Below, in pieces: positions 1 to 9,518 of a stretch of DNA of 64,000 nt. Positions within the stretch are counted from its first letter, which is position 1; each line of letters opens with the position of its first letter. The notes beneath the pieces were generated by a model. It did no database searches, had not been told where the DNA came from, and worked only from the letters and a program-made list of their open reading frames with translations. Position numbers and translations under genes: made by a program. The DNA comes from Rhynchopus euleeides (taxonomy: Eukaryota; Euglenozoa; Diplonemea; Diplonemida; Diplonemidae): contig OY723293.1 in NCBI GenBank assembly GCA_963210315.1, positions 620,001 to 684,000 on the forward strand, written 5' to 3'.

Positions 1-1340
1 CGACCTTGTCATCAGGACCACCTTCCACACCCAGCAGGGCACTGTTTTCATCATTTTTTCGACAGATATTGGCCTGACATGGCCTGCAGGGGCCAACCCT
101 GAAAGAAGGTGTCTTTTCCTGGTTTTCACCAGTTTTGCCCATCTTCTGCTCATTTTCTGGGCCCGAAACCGGTTCCAGTGGGTCCACAGGACTCCTGTGG
201 ACCGATTTCTCCCACTCGGGGTCAAGAATGCATCTCGGAAGGCGAGAAAACTACAAAAACTCACCTGTTTCACCCCTCCTGCAGCGAAGGCCCCAGTATT
301 GCAAGTATTGGAACAGGGGGAGGAAGAAAGGGAGGACCCACCCCGACCGAATCAGTTCTGTGGGTCCCTGGGATAATCCCACAGGCTCCGCAAACTCCCC
401 TCACCCCCTCGCTCCATTCGAATTCGCCCTCACCTTCTGCACACAAAGATGTCCGTTGTGTGGCCCTCCGTCACAAGGCTCAACACCACCTCGAGGGGCA
501 AGAGCGGGTCTTCTTCGATAATGCTGCGCATGAGACTGCTTTGCATTTCCCCCTGGTGCTGAGAAGAATACAATGAAACGATCACCAAAAGGGATGTGAA
601 AGCCAGGTCAGCAACGGCGGTTCACCCCAAATGCAGGAGTGACTGTGAGTTGTGTGGGTGAACAGGATAGCCCCCACCCCCTCTCACCCCCAGTCCACTG
701 ACACACTGAACCACCTGCAGAACGCTGTTGACAAAGCCAAGTCTTCTCTTCTCGCCTGGTTCGATGCCAACGACCAGTGCAAGCGCAACGTTGGCAACTT
801 CGATGGGATGACGAGCCTCAGGTACCCCGAAGTGCCGGAGTTCTTTGCCTTCAACCGCCAGACAAACACGTGGGCGCTGAGACAGGGTGTCGTCTGGGAA
901 ATGATGATGGTCACTCTCTGGAAACTGGCTGTGCAGCAGGGGGGCAGAGGCAGATTGCCACTGGGAAACTGCTAGAGCCAATCCGGGTCTTTCGCCTGTT
1001 TTTGGAGTTTTATGCTTGTGACCTGGCCCTGCACGTCGCCCGGGTTCCCTGCAGAAACAGGTGAAAAAGGCAAATTTTGTAGTTTTCTCACCTTCCGTGA
1101 CTGCATTCTTGACCCCGAGTCGGAGAAATCGGTCCACAGGAGTCCTGTGGACCCACTGGAATCGGTTTCGGGCCCAGAAAATGAGCAGAAGATAGGCAAA
1201 TTTGCCAAAACTGGTGAAAACCAGGAAAATACACTGTGTGGGCCCTATGGGCCACTTTTGGCCAAAATCTGTCGAAAAATGGTGAAAAACAGGTCCTACT
1301 GGGTGTGGAAGGTGTCCTGATGGCCAGGTCGTGCCCAGGA
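1..1340. mobile_element. Element with ~300-bp inverted repeats around a Helitron-like fragment
   Basis: Bases 1-290 and about 1046-1340 are inverted copies of each other. The best stretch is 113-235 against 1092-1215, which differs at only a few positions, and each arm contains the palindrome GTCCACAGGACTCCTGTGGAC-like core. The left arm starts at the window edge, so the element may continue upstream. The roughly 750 bp between the arms carry a short coding remnant (652-975). The arrangement looks like a non-autonomous element or two inverted copies of one repeat. The superfamily is not determined because typical Helitrons lack long terminal inverted repeats. Confidence 0.6.
652..975 (+). pseudogene. 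Helitron Rep/helicase-like fragment
   Basis: The translation contains LLAWFDAN, then LRYPEVPEFFAFN and W-ALRQG. This resembles the conserved block between Rep and helicase of Helitron/PIF1-like proteins, which reads approximately LTxFFxxN ... LxYxExPxxFxWN ... W-x-x-R. Only about 90 residues remain, there is no ATG at the front, and no Walker motif follows, so it is a fragment rather than a gene. Assignment rests on motif resemblance alone. Confidence 0.4.
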
Positions 1341-1619
1341 GGTGTTTTTTTTGGGTTTTGGTACCGAAGGTCAGCTGGGACTCATGCCCAGCCCGGGAAA
1401 AAAATCTCGTGAAAATTAGGGGGGGGGGGGGCAAAAAAATCCACCCATATTTACGTATACGGTAATTGATCAGAAAATCTGGCTAGCCGTGGAATCATTG
1501 AGCAAAATTTGGGGAGTGATTGGTGCCCCATTGCTGCATATGACATGTCCATTTTTGACGATTTTTGGGCAGAATTTGGTGCGTGGGACCTTTCGATTTT
1601 CATGAATTTTTCGGAATTT

Positions 1620-1987
1620 CGTGGGGACCGGTACCCCATTTGAGGGCCAAAAATCTCATTTCCGAGGCCTGGGAATGGTCGCAGTGGCCTCAGATGTCCA
1701 AAAACGTTCAATTGACCTCTCCTCGAAAAAAAAATCGAAAGGTCCCCCCTACTGGCACCCCGGATTAGGACATGTCTCTGGGGGTGTCCGGGGGGCATTT
1801 TTGGCCCATTTTTGGCTGGGGAAAATGGGCCATTTTTCACGATTTTTTCGGTTTTTTGTCCGGACCGGCACCGCATTTGAGGGGCCAAAATCTGATTTCC
1901 GAGGCCCGGGAATGGTCGCAGTGGCTTCATTTGGCCAAAAACGTTCAATTTACCCTTCTCCAAAAAAAAATTCGAAAGGGTCCCCCT
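1620..1987. repeat. Two diverged tandem copies of a ~128-bp unit
   Basis: Segments 1620-1747 and 1858-1987 are direct copies with a period of about 239 bp. Both carry TTTCCGAGGC, GGGAATGGTCGCAGTGGC, AAAAACGTTCAATT and end in an A-run followed by TCGAAAGG. No convincing coding potential was seen; the flanking sequence 1341-1619 is AT-richer than the gene regions and otherwise featureless. Confidence 0.7.
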
Positions 1988-2335
1988 ACAAATCGCCGGT
2001 CTTAGGAGCAAAAAATTTGGGCACCCAGATTTCAAAATTTTTTTTTTTTTTGCGTATCCGTCAGGTGGACCACCGGGTGGGGAGAGATCCGGTGTGAGGC
2101 ACTTGGGTCCGTCCAGGTGGGCAGGGGGAACCTGGGGGCGGGGGGCCTCAAAACCCGTCTACCAGTGCCGCTTCTAATCTCGTCGGTCTTGTCCCAACCA
2201 CCACCAGCCAGCCCAGAACGCCCTGACGCTGCGACCTCGTCGATTTTTCCGTTTCGCCCATCCGCCCAACTCCGCCAACCCAACCAGCCCTACCCTTTCT
2301 CCCAGTCAGGGCGGTACTCACACGAGCGGCAAAGC

Positions 2336-2580
2336 GCTGGGGGAGGGGGGGGGGGGGACATCAATAGGGGAGGGGAGGGGAGGGGAGGGGGGAGGAAGGG
2401 AGGGGAGGAAGGGGGGGGGGTTATGTTGTTTCTAACCCAGACCTGCTGTGCAGAGCCCGGGGGAGGGGGTGGCCAGCCCCTGTCTAACCATTCACAACGG
2501 CCACCTGCACACATCTATGAAAGGGGGGGGGGGGGGAAGGTCCCGGGGGGGGGGGGGGGGGGGGGTGGTGGGGGTGGGGA
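2336..2580. repeat. G-rich low-complexity tract
   Basis: Several runs of 8-18 G occur (around 2340-2420 and 2520-2580), mixed with GGGA repeats. The tract lies directly beyond the 3' end of the minus-strand retrotransposon ORF, so it may be part of that element's 3' region. Short ORFs here are poly-Gly/Pro artefacts. Confidence 0.8.
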
Positions 2581-2591
2581 CGCTGCTCCGC

Positions 2592-5500
2592 CTACTCGCC
2601 CCGCTCCACCTCCGTCTGCAGCTTGCGCATGTAGACGCGCAGGCTGACCCCCGGCTCCCTCGTCTGGTTCCCGGGCTCGGCCTGCGCGCCCCCTTGCAGG
2701 ATGCGCGCCTGCAGCCACTCCGCCGCTACGTCACCTGCCACCCTGGGCGAGAGGGGGCAAAGGCCATAGCTGGGGTGGAAGCAGTGCCTCCACGCCTCGA
2801 CGGTGCGGGGGATGGCTCCTCCCATCGAGACGCAGGGGGCCATGCCGCGGGCCCGCGCTACCACCCCCTCGGCCCAGACACGGGACGCCGCAAGCTCCTG
2901 CAGAGCGGGGATGTTCGCCGCGGGCGTCTCGTCGTCCCCGTAGGCGTCGATGGCCTGGAGGTCGTCCTCGGGCTCCCACACGTTCGCCGGGTCGTCGTCG
3001 AACTCCATGGGGCCCGCCGCGTCACCCTGACGCAGCTCCTCCAGGCGTCTCGAGGACGCGGCCGTCCGGCTGCGGCGCTGCCCGTCCCGGCGGGCCTGCG
3101 CGGCGTTGCGCATCATCGTCGCAGCAACCCCCTGGATCCCGCCAGCCCCACCGGGGGCTGTTCCGCCAGAGGTGCCAGAGGGGGCTGTGTTGAAGGTGTG
3201 GGAGCCTCCGCCCTGGCGGCGCCGCGCGGCCTGAGCGGGGCCAGACGGCTGGGCGCCTGCCGCCGTGACCGGAGCCGCAGAGGGCACACCAGAGGGGGCT
3301 GTGTTTGAGGTTTGGGAGCCTCCGCCCTGGTGGTTCTCTGTGGCCCCCGACCCCGACGGCGGGCACTCTGCATGTTGGGCCTGCCCCTGCATGGGGGCTG
3401 GGGCAGCCCGGGAGGCACTCTCCGCCGGGGGCACGCTGTGGCCGTGGGTCGCGGAGGGCGCACCAGAGGGGGCTGTGTTTGAGGTTTGGGAGCCTCCGCC
3501 CTGGTGCATCTCCACGTCCTGGCCGGGAGCGACCGGCTCCTCCGCCACTTCCTCCTTCACCCGCGTTGGATGGTGCGCAGCCCCCGACGAGTCGTGCGGG
3601 GCACTCGGCTGCCTGGGCCCCATCGGCGTGTCGTGCATGCGGCTCGGGATGGGCTTCCGCCGGCGGGGGCGCGCCCGGGCGGACTCCAGGACCTCCCGCA
3701 GATCCGGGGTGACCGCGGGTTGCTCCGCAGGGTCTGGAGCGTCGACATCCACCGCCACCCGGTCAATGTAGCCTGGGCACCGCTCACCCCGCACTGCGCA
3801 TGACGCGCACACTTTGCGCCAGCATCTGCCACACGCGTGATGCCTCGCGGAGCGGTCGAACGGGCGGCGGCACTTCTCGCACTCCTCCACCTGGCCCGCC
3901 GAGCCCCCCTGACGCACCATCTGCATGGGACTATCACCATCGCACCCCGTGACATCCGCTGCCATCGGCTTCGGGGGAAGACCCGCCAGGTGCTGACGCA
4001 TGGGCTCCGGCATAACTAGGGGCACGTAGTGCCCATGTTGCCCCCCCGTCCTCCGCAGACAGTGGGCGTCCACCACTGCACCCGCACCTACTGGGGACAG
4101 AAGCATCGGCTGGTGGTTGTCGATGAGCACGAGGACGACGCATCTGGTCACGCGCGCAGCCGCCGCCAGGGCGATGAAGTCCGCCCAGGTGCGCACGTCG
4201 TCGCTCCCTGCGCGCATCATCTGCTCGGCCCACTGGTTCGGACCCTCCTCCACCCGCATCCGGAGGTCCGGGTCGCGCATCGCCCTGCGGACTGCCTCTT
4301 GGCGCAGCCACCCGCTGGATTGCTTCACCGATCGGGCACCCAGCGTGGCCAACGCATCAAAAGCACAGTCCCCCACCCGGAACGACCACCCGTCCGGCTC
4401 GACCAGGCCCAGCCGCGCCTGCTGCTGCAGGGACGACAAGCTCAGCCTCCCGTCCGTCTGGCCGCGCCACTCCAGCAATTGGGCCAGGGGGTCAGCCGCC
4501 ACCCCACCCGCCGGCTGCGGGAGGTCCCCCTCCGCGGGGGGAGGCGGCGGGCGTGGGCGGCGGGGAGGGGCAGGTTCGGGTTCAGGGGTCGGCTCCTCGG
4601 GGCCCGCCGCGTCATCCGGGTCACACATGAAATCCTCCGCGTCCATGTGCCCGTCGAAGTGTGGCGCGGGGGCCAGGTCCGTGTCAGGCGCGAAGAAGTA
4701 GTCCGGCTCCACGCCCACCAGCGGATCCGGCAAGACCCGCTCCCGAGTCTGACCAGAGCGCAGGTCCGTGCACAGCGCCCCCCTGCGGAGCGACGACCGC
4801 CCCACCGCCCGCATCAACGGCACCACTATCCGCGCCGCCCAGGAACGAGTGAGCTCGGCCCTGTCCCCCAGCTTGTGGTCCACCGCGAAGCTGACCAAGT
4901 GCCTGAAGAGCCGCACGGCCTCCGGACCCATCCCGCCCGACTGCTCCAGGGCGAACGCGGAGAAGGCGATCTCAACCTCCTGACACCGCGCCCCGTGCTT
5001 GCGATGCTTGGATGCTTCAGCCCGCGACGCGGTGTACCCCCGCGCTCTCGCCGCACCCTGCCTCGCAGACTCCGCGCACGTCGACCACACGGTCACGTCG
5101 ATCGCCCGGCCCCGCGACTCACCTATGCCGCACGGGAGGAACACGTCAGCCGGCTTGCCCCCGCCCAAGAGGAGGTGGTTGGGCTCCAGCTGGGGGCCGA
5201 GTCCCGCGTCCCGCGCCAGCCCCAGCACCCCGAGCTTCACCGCGTCGTGGCGCTTGATGCGGTCCGCCGATGCCTGGCAGCTGAACACATGGGCGCCCAA
5301 GACGTCCATGGCGTCCCCGCACTCGTGGCACCGCGACCCAGGGGCGAAGACGACGAGGCCCAGGCGCAGGCGAGCCGCCACTTGGTACTCCTCCCTCCCC
5401 ATCGCAAACTGTTGTTCTGGCGTCACCGTCACCCACGCCCCTGCGCCTGGGAGGGACGCGGACAACTGACGCCCTTTACTCAGCACGTCAGCCTCCGCCA

Positions 5501-6510
5501 GTAGGGTCTCGTGCTGCCGGCTGATGATCGCCAGGGATAGGTCGCGCTGGCGGAGGGGCTCGCCCGGGCGCTTGTGAGGGTCCACCCAGTCCGCCTCCGC
5601 CACCAGCTCGTTGTGGGCGGTCGCTGCCACGCGCCACGCATCCGCATCCCAACGATATCCGCTGTCCAGCTGCACACATAGGGGGAAGAAGGAGCTAGCC
5701 GCCGCCAAAGCCGCAGCGGTGATGTGGTCCTCCGACCTCCGAATGCCCATACCCCCTAGCCTGACGGGCAGGGCCGCCTGGTCTCGCGCATCGTCAGGGA
5801 GGGTCCCGTCCCTGTCCCCGAGCACAGATGCCAGCACCATCCCGATTTCCTTGTCATACTGGCGAAGGTATTCTCTCCCGGCGTACCCAATTGCGCGCAT
5901 CTGGAAGACCAGCTTGCAGAAGCCTTCACAGTGTCGCAGGAGGGTCATGGCCACTTGCGCGTCTTGGAGGTGGTGAAGCTGGCGCAGGTTCGGGATGAAC
6001 TTCTCTCTCAGTTTTGTATCCATCACCCGCTCGCAGAATTCCGCATCCCCCACCGGAGCCCCGAGGAACTCGAAGTTGTGGTGGAGGAGGTCCATGCGAG
6101 TCGCGCGCTCCTTTTCCGTCGCGGCTACATCAAGGCCCGCTCCCCGGAGGCCCTCCACCGAGTGCCCATTCAGCGAGATCACTTCGCATTTGCGGCGTGC
6201 CACCACCAGGCCCAGCTCCGCGCTCCGCCGCTCGAGGATCGCGAACGCGTGGCCGACCGCCCCGGGGGAGCCCATCAGCGTGCCATCGTCCAAGTACCAC
6301 ACGCTGCCCTCCACCCCCGGCAGCTTGCCTAGGTCCTCGGTCAGCTGGCGGATGGCCAGGGAGAACAGGAGCGGCCCGAGGGGGTCCCCCTGCTGTACCC
6401 CCCTCTGCGATTCGAGCACTTCGCCACGGTATATCAGGGCTGAGGGCGACGCGTAGCACCACTCGACCCACGCCGACAGCTCCGGGAGGTCCCGCCTGAC
6501 AGCATCGAAA
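2592..6510 (-). CDS. 5'-truncated non-LTR retrotransposon polyprotein (RT + OTU-like + zinc fingers)
   Basis: The open frame reads without stops from about 6510 to a TAG at 2592. It begins just after RT motif A and keeps motif B (GVQQGDPLGPLLFSLAI) and the catalytic motif C (WYLDDG). The RT thumb and a C-x2-C...H...C finger (CHECGDAMDVLGAHVFSC) follow. About 700 residues in there is an OTU-like cysteine-protease region, with GDCAFDAL as the Cys motif and HYVPLV as the His motif. Next comes a FYVE/RING-like cluster (CEKCRRPF ... CGRCWRKVCASC), then a Pro/Ala/Gly tail with three copies of GGGSxTxNTAPSG. No endonuclease or N-terminal RT is present; above ~6510 the frame runs into unrelated repeat, as expected for 5' truncation during target-primed reverse transcription. 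RT identity is clear; the OTU call is from motif spacing. Confidence 0.85.
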
Positions 6511-6539
6511 ATTTTCAAACTATTTTCTGGACCAAAAAT

Positions 6540-6820
6540 CAAACTATTGAGGTCCTGGCCGGACATGTCCGGGGGGGGGTCAAAATTGGATTTCCCGAAT
6601 TTCCGGGTCCGGACATGTCCGCCCGGACATCCGGACACCAGAAAATGTCCGCCCGGACATGTCCGCCCTGTCCGGGGCGGACATTTCTGGATGTCCGGAT
6701 GTCCGGGCGGGAAATTCGGGAAATGTCCGGGGGGGGGGGGGGGGGGGGGTCAAAATTGGACCCGGACATCCGGACACCCGGATTTCCGGGTCCGGGCATG
6801 TCCGCCCTGAAATCGCCTAA
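6540..6820. repeat. Cluster of CGGACATGTCCG palindromes
   Basis: GGACATGTCC or close variants (ATGTCCGG, CGGACATCCGG) recur many times, with GGGAAATTCGGG-type units and a run of about 18 G near 6730-6750. The cluster lies at the truncated 5' end of the retrotransposon. Dense palindromes of this kind also sit near transposon ends elsewhere in this window, so it may be a subterminal region of another element. Confidence 0.75.
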
Positions 6821-6838
6821 GGGGCCGGGGGAAATCCA

Positions 6839-8160
6839 GGAAATTCGGGAAATCCAGGAATATGAAGAATCCTCCTTAGGAGGGGAAATATATTTTTTTC
6901 TAAACCCTGTGCCTGGAATTTTGACCGAGTTAGATAAAATTTTCAGTGCAATCCTTCAGCACCTCCCCCCTAGATTTTTAGGTTTTCTTGACCCAATGGT
7001 CGAAATCTGCGACATAGTGGAAATCCCGGGGACATGTCGAATTCGAAAATTTTGGGTTAAAAAACCCCAGGGGGGACCCTTTGGTTTCACCCCCTGTTGG
7101 GGGGCCTGGTGGGCGTTCAGGTGAGCTGCGACCCTTGGTTCTGACAGAGTGCAGCAATGGTAATCAACCGTCGTGAACGTACTTTCGTGCCGGCATGGCT
7201 ATTCATGGGCACCGTGGCATGTCGCCGCATCCGTTCCGATCACAAGTGCCAGAGGCAAATCAGGAGTCCTGGTCCAGTGCAGGCACCTGCGCTGCAGATA
7301 CCCAAGGGACTGTTGTGCACAAAAATGCACACACAAGGACATCAACTGACCGAGGCAATGCAGCTCGCAGCCTATCGATTCGATTCGGGGCACAAGCCTC
7401 ACGAGCTGGTCACGCGATACCACGTTACTCTGCGTGGCGTATTCCGTGCAGCCGAAATGGCTTGGGCAGCAGTGCACAGGGGACCTTCTGCTGCACTGCG
7501 ACAGGACAACCCAAGCACGTGCCGCGTACATCCGGAGGTGAAGTTGGATGAGGAAGATCAGTGGCTTCTGGGAGGAAGAGGGCGACCGCATCCACGTCGC
7601 GGATAACACACTCAGCACACGAGCGGGCGTTGCAAGAAATCCCCCATGTGTAAACAGGGGAAATCGGGCTTTTAGGGGATCCTGGTCAGGAATAAAAATT
7701 TCCACACATATTTTTCGACTTCCTGAGGCCAAAAACCGGTGTTCCTGGACCCAGATGTGACATCTGGATGACATAATAAAAATCCAGAGTGCCTTAGAGG
7801 CGCGCGGGACATTTTTTTGGGGTTCGTGACTGGGGACCCCCTATTTTGGGGGATTTCCCGTAGGTGGAAAATGTCGATTTTCCAATTTTAAATCACTCTG
7901 GGGGCACCTGCGGGGCCATATTTTGCATTTTCAGACAGGGGACATATACCCTACAAACCCGATTTTCGGGTTTTTTGACCATTTTATGCCTTGTGCGAAA
8001 ACGTGATATTTTTTGGACAAAATTCCAGGCACAGGGTTCTAAGGATTTTCCTTCGGAAACTTTTTCCGAGGGGAGGATGAGGCTGAGTCCTCCAGACACC
8101 CGCCCCTTTCCTGTTTCTTCCCGGCAGCCAAAAAATCGGTGTTCTTTCCAGCCAAGACCC
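6839..8160. other. Repeat-like region without a recognised gene
   Basis: A 19-base word, CCCTGTGCCTGGAATTTTG, at about 6905-6923 recurs inverted at about 8018-8036; the sequences inside it are AT-rich and only loosely similar beyond the word. Between them a 149-codon ORF (7157-7606, plus) opens with ATG but matches nothing I know. The layout (inverted ends around a short ORF) resembles the element at 1-1340, so this is probably a decayed mobile element. Confidence 0.4.
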
Positions 8161-9073
8161 AGATGTTCACTACCGTGGCCTCCGGCGGCTGGGGGGCTCT
8201 GCCCCCCAGACCCCCCCTGTGGCTTGTGCCTGTCTTGTCACCAAGTCCTTACGCGTACGCCACTATGGCATGTCAAGAAGGGGTGTCGTTGGAAAAAACG
8301 GTCCCGAAACCTATTTTTTGCTTTCATCCGGCAGCTGATGATGGCGGGATCACTGGCCACAGGAGAGATGAGCCGTGGACGCCGGATACCCCATCTAGCG
8401 AGTCGAACCAGTGGGAACTGTCAGATGGCGCCGACCCTGTAGGAGGTCATCAGGCCGCGCAGCGCCTCATGCTGTTGAGGCAACCGTCGCATGCATCGGT
8501 CGTCCGCGCCTTACAGCACAATGAAAACAAGGCGGTCATTGCTGACATTGTGTTTGGCCGCGGATGGCGAGCGACCGGACCTGGGGCTGCCAGTGGTGGT
8601 CTCGATCGAGGAGCCCTTCACCATGCGGTTCCGGTTGCGGCGGTCGTGCCGAAACGAGCGCCCATGAGTGAGTTGTGACAGAATTTTCCAAGGCAGTGCA
8701 CTGCGTGAGGTTGTGGGAACTGCTGGGTCCGAAATCCAAGGCAAAAATCCTTAGAAAAAAGCAGGAATACATTTCCGGGATTTTGGCTATTTTTCAAGGA
8801 ATACGGAGCAAGCCTGGGCGCTTCGCGCCTGCGGCGTCGATCACGTCGACACGTGACACACTGAGTGGACAGCGCATAACCTGCCCCACACTGATGTGGG
8901 CTTCATCGTCCGGCAGACATCGTGTGCCGCAGCCATGCAGTGCATGGACGGTGGTGAGAGACTCATCCGGCAGGCAGTTCCCTAGCCATCTTGAGGACCT
9001 TCTGGAGGTTTCAAACAGGGGGGTCTGGGGGGCGGAGCCCCCCAGCCGCCGGAGGCCACGGTAGTGAGCATCT
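8161..9073. mobile_element. Non-autonomous element bounded by ~58-bp inverted repeats
   Basis: Bases 8161-8219 and 9016-9073 are near-perfect inverted repeats. They contain TCACTACCGTGGCCTCCGGC and a self-complementary GGGGGGCTCTGCCCCCC hairpin, with about two mismatches over 58 bp. The 800 bp between them shows no recognisable protein. Target duplications were not identified. From 9074 to 9518 there is only A-rich sequence with repeated GGCGAAA words. Confidence 0.65.
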
Positions 9074-9518
9074 TTTCATTGTGGGCGCACAGTTTCTATA
9101 TTGTATCCATAGTCGTAGGGCTGAACGCACGTTCAGCCACCGAGGGCTCAGGGAGTACGCGATGTTGCACCGTACTACACAGCACTGGGTATTTCACCCA
9201 TCTCCCGAGGAGAAATATGGGAGACCGTCCTTTTCCGGGCTCCACCAGCAATTTTGGCCCCTGTGAGGACAATACACTCCTTCAAGTGCGGAGAAATCCG
9301 CCACGTGAAAAAAATTCCGGGGAAAAAAAAAAGGCGAAATTCGCCACGCAAAAAAGTGCCGTGAAAAAAAAAGGCGAAAAAAACCACTTTTTCGCCACCG
9401 CGAGAGCACTGGCCCTCCGTTTCATTGCGGCAGAGGAGGGCCGGATGATATGGTTTTGGTCTCGATGAGAGCCTGGCGCGAGGTAGTGTGTGCGTGTACA
9501 CACCTACCCTACACACAT

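Noticed and set aside
2117-2647. Glycine-rich ORFs in the G-run tract
   Set aside because: Poly-G/poly-C low-complexity translates as Gly or Pro in any frame; no independent support.
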